The notes under the pieces: model-generated
Told to the model about the DNA's origin: nothing
The model's database searches: none
What the model saw: only the letters and a program-made list of their open reading frames with translations
Made by a program: the position numbers and the translations under genes
In this document: positions 1-11,709 of the stretch, piece by piece
How positions within the stretch are numbered: the first letter of the stretch is position 1
How the letters are laid out: the number at the start of each line of letters is the position of its first letter
NCBI GenBank assembly: GCA_023055355.1
Contig: JALJCS010000004.1
Span: 14,724,001-14,788,000, forward strand
DNA length: 64,000 bases
Source of the DNA: Agelaius tricolor
Lineage: Eukaryota > Chordata > Aves > Passeriformes > Icteridae
Reading direction: 5' to 3'

Positions 1-2557
1 TTCTCCACTCCACTGAATTAAAGAAAAGCACCTTCATAGAAATGAGCAACATCCTCCTATTTACCATTGCAGCTGGCAGTTTGTTCCACTCCTGACCACT
101 TCAGCAGGTTACTGAAAGGTTCCAGCAACAGTTCTCCATAAATAACTCCAGAGTCAGCACCAGTAACCATCAGCTCTGGATCCTACAACCCACTTTATTG
201 CAGCAATCTGAGCTCTACCAAGAGAAACCAGACCTGTATTAGTGGGAGCACAAAGCTACTGCAGGCTTCTAAATTACGAGATGCTCAAATAAACTTTTGT
301 CTGCTGTTTCTACAGCATGGAAAAGAGAATGCCTGGCTAGTCCCTCAAAGAACAGGACAAGAAGGAACTCAAGCCAAGGAGATAGTTGTTCACTGGGCAC
401 AAGATTGCCCATGTTCCCCTGCCCTCTGAAAGAGTGCCTCATTCTGTGACATGCTGGAAAATCTTACTCATGGAATTTATCAGCATTTTCTGGAATGAGT
501 CTCAGGTGCTTGCAGCTCTCCTCACCCATCCTACTGATGCCCTTAGATATCACCTAGCCTTCAGGAGGAGAAGACATTACACTGTCTACACAAACCCTTA
601 CCTCAGATATGGAAGAACAGATCTTTCTGCCTAACTTTTTTTATTCCGTGCCTTGCTCTTTCACTACTGAAGGTGGAACAATGGAAAAGAGACTATGTTA
701 CCAAACACAACCAATAAATTAAAAGTCTGAATGGCTGCTTTGAATTCCCTTAATATTTTTCATATTTTATGTAGTTGCAGAAGATATGAAATTTTAGGAG
801 GTCCAATAACACTCTGAGCCAATTCCCTTGCAAGGTGACTATGGAATGCAACACTTTAAGTATTCAGTCTCTTCTTATTAGCTCTCTGTCTCCAAACTAA
901 CTCCACACAGGCAAAAATTAATAAACTAACTGCAAAGAATCATTACTAATCTCATGGATTCTCAGATGCACTTTCAGCTTGTCCATTGGTAATAAATGCT
1001 ATTACCTCGAGGTTAGTCAGCTCCTCTTAGCTGATTTCAAACAGATGACTGAGGCTGAATGCAAGCCTATCTTTCCTACTATTCTCAGTTCTCAGTGTTT
1101 TCAAGAGCTTTACAGTCTAGCAGTACAGCAGATGTTCATTTACTACCACAGCCTTTCTGATTGCTTTCTAGTGTCTTTTTCTGGTGGTGTGTATTTACAG
1201 TCCAAACATCCACAATTATTGTGATGAGATTATGTCTACAAACCAGCAATTACTAGCTGACTAGAGATGTATCAACATACACTACTTGTGCATGTGAAGG
1301 TTGCAAGTTTGTGTTCCAGGATCACAAACAGGAAACATCAACATTTCTCCATTGAATATTTCATCGTTTTTCAGCTTTTTATTACTGAAAACAAATACCT
1401 TTCCTTTTGCCTGGGGTTAGAGACAGAGGGAATAAATTATATTGTATTGCTACAATAAATTTAATCCACAACTCACTAGAAAGCAGATTATAACCTATAT
1501 CAAGACTTCTTGATTTCACCCACCTTAAGCCTTTGTTCACTCACATGCACACACAGAAAGATATATCCCTCTTTGCCATATCTTTTATTCAGATTTACAA
1601 TTTCACAGGTTTTTTTCCCCAATGCCTTACAGACAGTCAGTGTATATGAAGCCTGACTTTATAGCTGTTAATACTTGAGGTGCTATCATTAGGATAATCT
1701 AGGGAAAAATAGACCAAGACTGTGAAATATTTTTGTGACAGACAGCAAAGCACAGATTGATAGTACAAGGCAGGAGCCCTAGAGAGGAAAGTTATCAGGG
1801 ACTATTAAAGCATGGGACAGTATCTGTTTACATAGGAAATACAGGTGGCTCTTTCAAAATGCCTGAACCTTATCTTTGCCCAGATGACAATGTCAAAGGG
1901 AAAGATACATTTCAGGACAGATCAAAGTGTATTTTTATTTCTACCTTCTATGAGTGAAGTCTCCATTTGTTTCAATTACTATTTTGGGGAACTGTTTTGC
2001 TTAGGTAACTTTTCAGATTTTAAGACTCTTTTTCTTCCTTCTCTTGTTTGTTTCTTAAATCTTAAACAATGTCTTACTGGAACAGGGAGTCTCTTTTCTG
2101 TATTGATAACTGGCACAATCCCCCCTGTTACTGGCACAAGAAAACTTCAGAAACATCTAGACAAAGAGGACTGAGACATACAGCGCCTAGCACAATTTCC
2201 TCTGTTTGAGTCATGGGAAAAGACTCCGGCATTGGGATGGAAACATTAGGATAAATGTCCACATGTCTCCAAAGTGGGGGAAGAAGAGCAAATTCCTAGA
2301 GCGAAAAGACTAAGAAGGGTCCCCACTACATCTATTTGTTGCTTAAATCTTACAACTTTTCAGTGGTGTGAATATCACCTGAATTTCATGAGACAGAAAA
2401 CCCAAATGCAATTCTACACAAGAGGCACCAACTTTGAAATAAATACTTTCATGAGTTACATGGAGATCAAAACTGTTTATTTCTGCACAGTTTGTTCGAG
2501 CAAACTTCAGAACAACACTGTTTACATTTTTCCCTTGCTGTTTCTCATGATGCAAAG
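1..2557. other. AT-rich stretch, no gene or repeat recognised
   Basis: No frame exceeds about 109 codons and none resembles a known protein or carries a plausible exon structure. An AATAAA hexamer lies at 713-718 (+), but nothing upstream looks like a terminal exon. I see no CR1 or LTR similarity. It is best described as intronic or intergenic DNA. Confidence 0.5.
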
Positions 2558-2640
2558 TCACAGAATAACATAATGCTTTGGACTGGAAGGGAGCCTTAAA
2601 GTCATTTTTGTTTCCAAACCTCCTGCCATGGAAAGGAATC
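2558..2640 (-). mobile_element. CR1 LINE, 3'-end fragment
   Basis: Read on the minus strand this is the terminal 3' UTR of a CR1 retrotransposon. On the plus strand one sees the reverse-complemented tail (CACAGAATAACATAATG), then the conserved block meaning 'ttggaagggacctt-aaagtcat' and a CCTGCCATGG motif. Only about 80 bp remains, so this copy is extremely 5'-truncated, as is usual for CR1. It carries no coding sequence. A 300-base neighbourhood on each side shows nothing else. Confidence 0.75.
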
Positions 2641-2792
2641 ATTATAACCTTGAGAAACTGTTTTTAGTGCTGTTCCCACTAAAAAGCAGTGCTGTCTATA
2701 AATCCATAATAAAATTTACAAAACCACAAGATAGTCTAAGCCATTCTGATTTTACTTGATGTCTATCACAATGAAACTGAAATAACTCATCC

Positions 2793-2806
2793 AAAAAAAA
2801 AAAAAA
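2793..2806. repeat. poly(A)14 tract
   Basis: Uninterrupted run of 14 A. It is not preceded by a recognisable element, so it is treated as simple sequence. Confidence 0.9.
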
Positions 2807-3587
2807 GTCCTTTCAAATTAATAGGCCATGCCACCTAGTTCTGAAAATATTTTCAATTTATCATCCAACCAAATAAACTTATCTTCTGCAGATGGTACAC
2901 TTTCAGTAAATGTTACACATGATCAAGAGGTTTTAGAACCACAAACTGAGTTGACTCAAATATATAAACACAACATGACATTCAGTGGAAGATGGTTTGC
3001 AAAGCAGTGCAATATCTATGTGAAGAAAAGGAAGTAAAGTAAAATTAAATTAACCATAAATTTGCAGATTTTACAGGTGAGGTGGAAAATAAAAAAAAAG
3101 CAAACAACATTTTTCACTATTTTGCTTTTTATGAAGATGTTTAGTTTGTTCTTTTCCCACAACAGGAATTAAACCTAATCAAATGCAGAGATAAATTTAG
3201 AGCTAACATTACTCCCCTGCCCAAATCATGTCACAGAGAACTTCCCACAGAGAACTGAGAAACTGCCAGCAGGTTCTCCTGCAGCTGCAGCTTCTGTGCA
3301 CAGATTGCAGCAGAGCTTGTTGTCAGCTTCTTATCTAAATAGTTCTTTGAAACTCAGACATTTCAGGGGAAATTTTTCTTATACTTTTCATTCTTTAAAA
3401 TTATGTCTTCATCTAAGCTTTTTAGTGAAAGCATTTTGGTTGAATCCCCCTTTTTTGACCTAGTGATAATTTTATTTAAAAAACAGTTTATGTAAAGAAA
3501 TAAGAGATCTATGTTGGAAGAAGAAAAAAATGTATACTTTAGTTTAGCAAATAATATAAAAAATATTGACCGATTTTGACAATGAAA

Positions 3588-3770
3588 ATCCTGGATTTTA
3601 TACCACTTACATCTGATTTTCATTTCCATTTGCTTGTGAAATTTCTTGCTGAAAGATTTCATGTCAGTAGTGACAGCTGCCACAGTGAAAACAAAACAAT
3701 GGATGGCAGCTTGTGACTGGAACTACCAAGAGGGGAAAAAAGTGAAAATTTTTTCATTAGCAGCAACTGA
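3588..3770 (-). repeat. Unidentified dispersed repeat, copy A
   Basis: The reverse complement of 3588-3694 aligns to 5546-5655 at roughly 87% by eye. Weaker similarity continues to about 3770, versus 5462 in the other copy. Both copies translate in one frame to a related peptide that includes DMKSFS, then FHKQMEMK, then RCKW. Many of the differences are transitions and about half are synonymous. It is not CR1 and not one of the LTR families in this window. It could be an ancient transposon or a processed-pseudogene fragment. The outer boundaries are approximate. Confidence 0.55.
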
Positions 3771-4451
3771 AAACATAGCTTTCACAATCTCTTTTTTTTT
3801 TCTTTGAGAAATTGTCCCCTAAACTATGAAAAATATTTTGGCCAAAATTTGTACTAGTCTTCCCTAAACATATTTTCTAGAAAGAGAAATTACATTTAAT
3901 GGAATAACTCAAGTGTTAACAAATAAAATTCTTTTATATGCTTAAGTTCTTGACAAATATGATCTTGAGTGCTTTGTTCAAAGCAATACAAGAAGCATTT
4001 AGCACCTTTGCAGGTCAGACTTGGGACTCTTTTGTCCCATTGATGACCAAACCCATTCTTTCTTTATTGTGCCCACAGTCTTTATTCTGCATTCACAGTA
4101 AGAGCTACTATATACTGTTTCAGTAGGAAAAACCTATAAAACAATTCTCAGAAGGCAACATGAATCAGTAAAACTCTTAAAGAAGTATTTTGCTTAAAAT
4201 TCCCTTTTTAAACACCAATTTGTCATCCTTCCTTACTTAAATGCTATTTATTTTGTAAATAGGACTGAATGAAAAATGTCATCTATTATGGTCTCCTTAA
4301 ATACTGTATGGTATTTAGCTTTATTTGGACTAACAAAAAAAATTCCAACTCACACCAGAATCTTGACATTCTAATTAGCTGGTAATATCAACATTTCTTA
4401 TTCCAACCAATTCTTTCATTACTGGACCCAGTGTTAAAACTTCATCGACAG

Positions 4452-4468
4452 AAAAAAAAAAAAAAAAA
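4452..4468. repeat. poly(A)17 tract
   Basis: Run of 17 A followed by CCAAACAAC. Simple sequence, no associated element recognised. Confidence 0.9.
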
Positions 4469-4617
4469 CCAAACAACTTTTTTATTGCTTACTTCATTGA
4501 AATATAAATAAATTTGATCAAGGAACTGTGTTTTAAGGCTGTGAGAAATTTAACACAGTAGGATGTTAGTTTATCTTGTTCTTTACCAAAGGAAAGAAGA
4601 TATTCTATATATAAATA

Positions 4618-4745
4618 AAATCATAGAATCAGTAAGGTTGGAAGAGACCTTCAGGGTCATCCAGTCCAACTGTCAACCCAGCACTACCACTGTAGCCTCG
4701 AAGCCACTAAACCACATCACCCAGATCCAGACATCTTTTGAATTT
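4618..4745 (-). mobile_element. CR1 LINE, 3'-end fragment
   Basis: The plus strand shows the reverse-complemented CR1 terminus: ATCATAGAATCAGTAAGG, then the block 'ggttggaagagacctt', then 'catccagtccaac'. It is followed by CR1 3' UTR with 'cccagcactaccac' and 'catcacccag'. The copy is truncated at about 4745 and holds only non-coding 3' UTR. Confidence 0.85.
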
Positions 4746-5461
4746 TTAAATTGCTCATTGCCAAGAAATTTTGTATTTCTCTTTTGATATTTTAGGCAAT
4801 GAAACTGTCAACAAAAGGTTGCGCTGTGGATAAGTATAATCACTGAACAGAACATGGTTAGGATGGGGCTTCTGGAGAACACTTAAATAAAACTAAAAGC
4901 TTCAAATTTACAATTATTCTGTTTGTTTATACATATGTGCCACAGTCTTTCTAATGTGACCTTTATTTTCAGAGTACCAGCAGCTGAGGACAGTTGTGTT
5001 ATGGAGCACACAAAGGGGATTCAGGCCAAGTGTTCACTAATTATTCAGGAAAATAATTTGCACTGAGCATCCAGGACTCAGGCAGCACCATTTCTAAGGC
5101 TTGTTCTTATCTACCCAAGTAACACACCCCTTAATTCCAAGGATAACCTTAAAATCCATCATGATTTTGCTGAAGGAGATGCCTAAAGGCCAGCTGAGGT
5201 TTCAAGGACAACTGAGGACTTTCCATATACAAGAAGAACTAGCAATAGGAGTCTGAACGAATGAATAAACCATCCCTTAGGCATTTTGCTCTATCTGTAT
5301 TGTATTTAGAGGTCCCAATGAAGGGGAAAGTTAGTATAGGAAAATTAAGATAAATATTCTCATCTACAAAATCCACAGCTTGGATGAGCTGACAACTCTT
5401 GAGGTAAATCACAACCATTTATCTAGTCACATAATTGGTATTAAATGCCATCTCCTTTTGG

Positions 5462-5655
5462 AGGTTGCTGGTCCCACACTGACCAGTCAAGAAGCACTTC
5501 TCTCTGTCTCTGGGTGGGTTCATCCAAGAACTACCATCCAATACTTTGTTTTCACTGTAGCAGCTATCACTAGTGATATGAAATCTTTCAGCAACAGATT
5601 CCACAAACAAATGGAAATGAAAAGTAGATGCAAATGGTAAAAAAAGTCCTGGATA
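5462..5655 (+). repeat. Unidentified dispersed repeat, copy B
   Basis: Inverted partner of the repeat at 3588-3770, about 1.9 kb away. The core 5546-5655 matches best. It sits inside an 86-codon open frame (5380-5640) whose C-terminal part resembles the peptide in the other copy. The shared peptide pattern suggests that the ancestral sequence was coding. No family is recognised. Confidence 0.55.
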
Positions 5656-5804
5656 TGACTCCCTTGTCTTTCCTAAAACTGATCATTTAAAATCCCTCTT
5701 TACAATGCATCATCACCAACAGATTAAATATGGGGGGTTTTAGATGGTCAATTTATACACATTAAATGTGTGGGTTTTAAAGCCAAGTCAGACTCACAGA
5801 AAGG

Positions 5805-5990
5805 GCTGTAAAGCTGGAACAAACTGCCCAGGGAAGTGGCCAAGTCAGCAGGCATGCAGGTATTCAGAAGTGTGGATGTGGCACTTGGGGACATGGCTTA
5901 GCAGTGGACTTGGCAGCACCAGACCTACAGTTGGATTCAATGATCTTAAAGGTCTTTTCCAATATAAACAATTTAATTTTTCTATGATTT
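5805..5990 (+). mobile_element. CR1 LINE, 3'-end fragment
   Basis: Plus-strand CR1 3' UTR. It has 'aactgcccagggaagtgg', a block corresponding to the usual 'gaggtgttcaagaa', and 'gatgtggcacttggggacat'. The terminal 'gatcttaaaggtcttttcc' is followed by TTCTATGATT. Only the last 190 bp or so is present. Confidence 0.88.
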
Positions 5991-7479
5991 AGGCAAGCCT
6001 CTTGCACACAATTATCCAGAAAATCTCACCTAATCAGGGATGGTTTTATTATACACATCTAGTGATATGATGACTTCTCTAAAGAAAATTTTTCTTATGT
6101 GTGTCTTGAACTGTAAACTCTGGCAAGTTTCCTAGTAATTCACAGCAAATCAGAAAATCTAGTATAAGACAACTGCTCTTCTTCTATCATTTAATAAGCA
6201 AGGAAAACAGACATGAATCTCTGCATTGTCTACTTCAGGAAAATTCTGTGGATTTGACAACACCATGAATACATCACAATCTTATTTGTTACACAATTTG
6301 CGGTCAAGTTCATACTCAAATTTGCTACAAAGAAAGAGTGTAAAGGGAGGAGGCAACAGCTTTTTAGAAGAGTTTTTTTTTTCATGAAAAATTCTGAAAA
6401 TAGTTCCAAAATATCAGTTAGTTACTTTGGACTAATGCATGCTGTGACACACTCATGTCCCGAATAAGCTACCTATTTTCCTAATTTTCTTTATTTTCCC
6501 TGTTACTTTTAATATTAGATGAAAGAAAGGAGAACTTTCACTTGATTTTCAAGAATCTTAAAGAAGAAATACTTACTTTATAGCTAAACTTAACCAGACA
6601 AAAAGTAACAAAAGACAACACACTTGAAATGGAGCTAGCTACTGAGTGTAAAGTGAATAAAAAAGTGAGATATGAAGATAGTTTCTTGTACATAATCATT
6701 TACGCACATTCAGTTCAGCATTTCTGTAGTTTGGGGTCACAGCAGTCTTGCTCAGAGATACCAGCCTTTTAACCTCCTCAACAAAATGCATCAGTAAACT
6801 CAGGATGTTTGTTATTGACTACTATTGTTTTAAGGAGAGCCTCTCTCCAAAACTACATATGAGTGTAGAGCTAAATAAAAAAGTATTTTATCAAGCACTT
6901 TGAAATATTTATGAAGTAATAACCCATTTGCCCTCTGTCTGCTAATTCAGCTCTGACTAACAGCTCACTCCAGGACTTATACCATTATTTCCTACCTCTT
7001 AGTGGTATTGAATCAGTGTCTTTCTTACCTGTGTCAACCTCCTTTTTCCTACTTTTGTCTTGCACACAGCATAGGGTAAGAAAACCGTGACATGCCCTGT
7101 GGCTGTTTACAAAACAGAAAATTAACACAATCAAAAAAGATAATCTGGACATTTAGAGTGATTTCTGCTAGGATTTCACATGGATAAAAGTTTGCTCATA
7201 TATTCCTTTCTACACAGCAGCTGGCTGTCACCATGAGCACCAGCTGTTCCTCAATTTGAACTGAAGAATAGACCTTTCCCACCAGCCTTCCTTCTACAGC
7301 AAGTAGCAGTGAGAAAGCATTTTTGCTTCCCCATCTGCAGGAGGGTAGGGGATGGGAAGGATGCATAGCACAGTGCACAAGCTCCCAGTACTAGGAAAAG
7401 AGGCAGGGCTGAAGTGGTCACCAGGTTTCAGAAACAAGCCTAGAGTACTGGACTCCACATCAAATTTTACCAAGCCTGA
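5991..7479. other. AT-rich stretch, no gene recognised
   Basis: Open frames are short (at most about 60 codons before 7290) and there is no recognisable repeat. Frames at 7196-7569 overlap the approximate 5' edge of the next CR1 copy and look incidental. Confidence 0.5.
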
Positions 7480-8836
7480 CAGACACAGAACAGTGAAAAT
7501 ACTAGAGGAAATCAGAACAACTAGACTCCTGAGCTGGTAGATGGGGACAGGGAGAAGACTAGCCCCCACTGTTACCCAAGAGAAAGCAGTTAGTGACCTG
7601 CTGAGCCACTTAGATGCTCACAAGCCTGTGAGATCAGATGAGCCATCCCAGGGTGATGAGGGAACTGACAGAGGGTCTCACCAAGCCTCTCTCCATCATT
7701 TACCATTAGTCCTGGCTCACTGGGGAGGTCCCAGATGACTGGAAGCTGGCCAATGTGACACCCATCCACAAGAAGGGCAGGAAGGTCCAGGAAACTACAG
7801 ACCTGTCAGGCTGACCTTGGTGCCCAGCAAAGTTATGGCACAGATCATCTTGAGTGCCATCACACAGCACCTACAGGTTGCCCAGGGGATCAGCCAGCAT
7901 GGAATAGGAGGGGCAGGTCCTGCCTGACCAACCTGATCTCCTTTTATAACCAGGTGACCCACCTGGTGGATGAGGGGAAGGCTGTGGATGTTCTCTACCT
8001 GACCTTCAGCAATGCCTTTGACACCATCTCTCCACAGGACTTCCGCTCCTGGAAAAAGCTGGCAGCCCATGGCTTGGACAGGAGCACTCTTTGCTGGGTT
8101 CAGAACTGGCTGGATGGCCGGGCCCAGAGAGTGGAGGTGAATTGTGTCACATCCACTTGGTGGCAGTCACCAGTGGAGCTCCCCAGGGACGAGTCTACCA
8201 TTAGCAAATTTGCAGATGACACCAACTTGAGTGTATTATCTGCTGGAGGGTAGGAGGCCTCTGCAGAGGAAGCTGGACAAGCCCCATGTACTCGGCACTG
8301 GTGAGAACACACCTAGAGTTCTGTGTCCAGTTCTGGGCCCCCAATTCAGGAATGATGTTGAGATGCTGGAGCACGTCCAGAGAAGGACAACAAGGCTGGT
8401 GAAGGGCTTAGAACACAAGTCCTATGAGGAGTGTCTGAGGGAGCTGGGGGTATTTAACCTGGAGAAGAGGAGGCTCAGGGGTGACCTTTATCACTCTCCT
8501 CAACTGCCTGAGAAGAGGGCGTAGCTGGGTGAGGTCGATCTCTTCTTCCAGATAATCAGTGACAGGACAAGCGGCCACAGCCTTCCCACTTCCCACTTCT
8601 GCACCAGGAGAAGTTTAGGCTGGACTTTAAGAATTTCTTCACAGGAAGAGTGACTGGAGATTGGAATGGGCTGCTCAGGGAGGTGGTGGAATCACTGTCC
8701 CTGGAGGTGTTTAAGAAAAGACTGGATGCAGCACTCAGTGCCATGATCTGGTTGACACAGTGGTGCTAGGTCATCGTATGGACTGGATGATCTCAAAGGT
8801 CTTTTTCAACTTGCTTAATTCTGTGATTCTGTGATC
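7480..8836 (+). mobile_element. CR1 LINE, 5'-truncated ORF2 fragment with internal deletions
   Basis: Plus-strand CR1 carrying much of the reverse-transcriptase region of ORF2 and the whole 3' UTR. Recognisable parts are the segment before the RT (about 7560-7800, out of frame), then DEGKAVDVLYLTFSNAFDT (from about 7970), LDGRAQRVEVN (about 8110), and the catalytic-site segment FADDTNL (about 8205). The C-terminal MLEHVQRRTTRLVKGLEH lies at about 8360. Relative to the family order there is a deletion just before FADDTNL and another just after it. Frameshifts and stops break the reading frame. The 3' UTR ends in the ATTCTGTG tail at 8820-8836. The 5' edge is approximate. Non-autonomous and dead. 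Confidence 0.9.
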
Positions 8837-9088
8837 TTAATGTACTGCTGACAGGCCATACTAAGACTTCCTTCTTGGAATAAATCCTCTCCCAAAAGCA
8901 GCAAACCCCCAAGTTCTGATTGGGACAGGGCAAAAATATTCAGACTAGTACTTTGCATTTATCTGGGAGTGCCAGTGTCTTGCACTTAATGTCACATTCT
9001 TAGGTGTTTTCTTACTTATACTTACATCACAAATAGGTTACTGGGCCTACATAAAATCTTACATGACTAGCAGTAAGAACCAGATCCT

Positions 9089-9120
9089 AATTCTACAGAA
9101 ATTTCTATTTCTGTAGAATT
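9089..9120. repeat. Perfect 14-bp hairpin
   Basis: The left arm at 9089-9102 (AATTCTACAGAAAT) is the exact reverse complement of the right arm at 9107-9120. The loop is TTCT. Pairing does not extend outward. There is no transcription-termination context. It is one of several unusually exact hairpins in this window. Confidence 0.95.
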
Positions 9121-9220
9121 TCTGGAAGGAAGCATGACTGACCACTGAATAAGAATTAGCCAGCAGAAATGCAAAGCTTATTTATTACTTTAAAGGTAAA
9201 GGAATACAGTGCTTTGATCC

Positions 9221-9258
9221 TTTGATTCTGTGATTCTATGATTCTGTGATTCTGTGAT
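9221..9258 (+). repeat. Orphan CR1-type tail repeat (ATTCTRTG)n
   Basis: Four to five copies of the 8-bp TGATTCTG/TGATTCTA unit that ends CR1 elements. Upstream sequence (9180-9220) has no CR1 3' UTR. It may be an insertion truncated to the tail alone, or an independent microsatellite. Confidence 0.75.
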
Positions 9259-10439
9259 GCAAACAGAAGGAATGGACTTTAAAAAATGATTGCTACATCA
9301 GTAAAAGTGCCATAAGGGCTCACACTATGTCTTCTTTATTTTAAGCCAGCTATGCTCTCTTACCACCTCACAGCTGATAAAAGCCCATTCTCTGAGAAGA
9401 TGCTGTTGTCAGTGTTGATGGTTGCAAAATATTCCAGAGCAATTTTCTTTTCAAAAGCATGATATCAAGTGACTTTCACTTCTGTGCATGAAATATTCAA
9501 AATTTATAGAAATACTGTGGTGATGAGGTAGTCTTTTTCACTTTTTTTTCCCCACTGAGGCTTTAACAGTGTTTTTTTCTTTGTACTGAAGGAAGTTCAA
9601 AGCTTTTGCTTTCTAGTAACACAAAAATTAGGGCTCCAATAAATTGACAAGCAGATAAAAATTCCTTCTGAATTTTAAAAGAATCTTAATTAAAATGTAA
9701 GAATGCAAAATACTTTTAACAAAGAACATGACTCAGAATTTTCCACCTCTGTTTTTGAGTCTGTAACTTGGGTTCTCACATCCACATGGAGCTCCTAAAA
9801 TGCTCCCCATATGTAAAATGAAAATACATTCTAATTACTTAGTTGTCATGAGAAAAGTAACACACATTTGTGTTTGGACAGGCAGGGCAGCCACAGGAGC
9901 CCACAGGTTTTCATGTGTGACCAAGAGTGTGTCCACAAGATAGGAAATGAAAAGGAGCCTGACTTGTAAGGACCTACTGATATTGGCTCAAAAGCTTTAA
10001 AGGCTAAGGTAATGCTTCTTCAAAGAATGCAACTGCAAGGACATATTTTGTGGGAAGGATGTGAGCAATTTATTGAAGAAATTGCAAAAAACTTTTTTCA
10101 TGTCTTCTAAACCCTTTAGAAAGTTGTGCAAAAGAGTTTTTGCTCATGTCTTTGCTCAGAATGGTTATGAAAGAAATAAATTGTCAGAACTCTTTGACCA
10201 TTGACCTAAATCAGCGTGCCACTTTGTTCAAATTCAGTCAACATTCATCAGTCCTACCACACATTGTGATTACACCAAATGAATGAAGTGGACAAACAGG
10301 GCATGGTGCATTCAGCTGGGACATGGTGTGGCACTTTGTGCAAGCAGTGTGAGCAGGACAGGCACCATGGCATTGCCAGCTCAAGCACTTAACTCAGCTG
10401 GTGGTAATCATGCTCACCCAGAGAGCTCAGGTATGGTGT

Positions 10440-11480
10440 CCACTTGGAAAATAGCTACTTCGACTGTGTGCACCACAAAGGCTATGGTGACCCAGGTGGA
10501 GCACCCACAAAAGCTTGCCATGTTCCAGATCTCAGGCTGCAGGGAGTGCCAGAACTTGGTGCTGCTGTCGGAGGGCAGCAGGGAGAGCAGCTCTGTGAGG
10601 TGCAAAGGTCTGCTCAGCCTAGTGGTGGAGATGGCACATGAAGTGTTAGGGACTCTGAGGAAGAGACTGACTGGTGGAGCTGCACTCTGCCATGCCTCAG
10701 ACAAACAGACCTGATATCCACTCCATAAGAAGCCATGGACCCCCTACCTGCTCACCACCAGCCAGAAGGAAGGGACCTTCAGGGTGGAGGGGAGTGAAAA
10801 TGGATTTCTGCTTGGGGTGGCAGGTGAAACCCCTCCTGACCTGCCTTACCTCCTCAAGTGCCCGTATGCAATAGATACGAGGCCCTGGAATCTGAGAAGT
10901 AGGAAAATGAGGACCAGAGAAATGAGAATGTGGGTGAAGGTCCATCCAGGTTGATGAGGTTGCCTATGGCAGAGCGGTTTACCTGCCACATCACAACCTC
11001 CTCAGTTAAGAAAAAGAAGGGTGGTAGTCATTGGGGACTCCCTCTTTAGAGGAATGGAGGGCCTGATATACCAACTGGATCCAATCCAATAGGAAGGTGT
11101 GTTGCCTCTCTGGCACCTGGATAAGGGACATCACCAAGAAATTTCCCAGCCTTGTGCAGCCCACTGGTGGGCAAATGACCAAGTCCCAACAATAAGGGTG
11201 CAGATGATCAAAAGGGACCTCAGGGCCTTGGGGACAGCTGGTCAATGGGTCTGAAACTGTATTCTCTTCTACCCGGCCAGTTTCAGGACTTGATGGGGCA
11301 AGAAACAGGAAAACAGACAGATGAACACTTGACTTTGAAGCTGGTGTTACCAGCAGAATTCTGAGGATTTTATCACAGGTCAGTTTACGTGACACCAAGT
11401 CTGCTGACAATAAATGGGGTCCACCTCTTTCAAAGGAGAAATCTGAGTTCAGGATTTACCAGGGCTCACTGAGAGAGCTT
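10440..11480 (+). pseudogene. CR1 ORF1 remnant (zinc-knuckle-like region plus GDSL esterase)
   Basis: CR1 ORF1 proteins bind nucleic acid and carry an SGNH/GDSL esterase domain. Here the N-terminal part contains SGCRECQNLV (about 10529) followed by ESSSVRCKGLLSLV, the expected Cys-containing and helical segment. A 'nRYEALE'-like segment is visible at about 10868. The esterase block begins at about 11009 with RVVVIGDSLFRGMEG, which has the catalytic-Ser GDSL motif. It hits a stop about 25 codons later. The rest of the domain continues in shifted frames to TERALN at about 11470. The segments are out of frame with one another, so no functional protein is made. Confidence 0.8.
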
Positions 11481-11709
11481 TAAACTAGATTTGAAGGTGG
11501 ATGTGGACATAGCCAGGCTTGACAGATATAAGGTGTCAGAAGGTGAGAACTACAGTAATCAGTCAAGTAGCAAAAGGAGGCTTAAGAGGGAATATCTCAA
11601 GCAAGCACAAGCAGCCAAATAGCAACTGCTGGACAGGACTATGGGTGGTCCCTTTGTACTCTCACTGGGACATTGACACAGTCAAATACTTCTATAAAGT
11701 GCCTGCACA

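Larger units (their letters stand above)
8837..10282. other. AT-rich stretch with a hairpin and an orphan CR1 tail
   Basis: Apart from the hairpin at 9089-9120 and the short CR1-type tail at 9221-9258, I see no gene or repeat in this stretch. Confidence 0.5.

Noticed and set aside
7795..8744. Minus-strand frames of 60-91 codons over the CR1
   Set aside because: They are shadows of the plus-strand CR1 ORF2.
9217..9260. CRISPR-like array
   Set aside because: The repeats are 8-bp CR1 tail units without unique spacers, in an animal genome.
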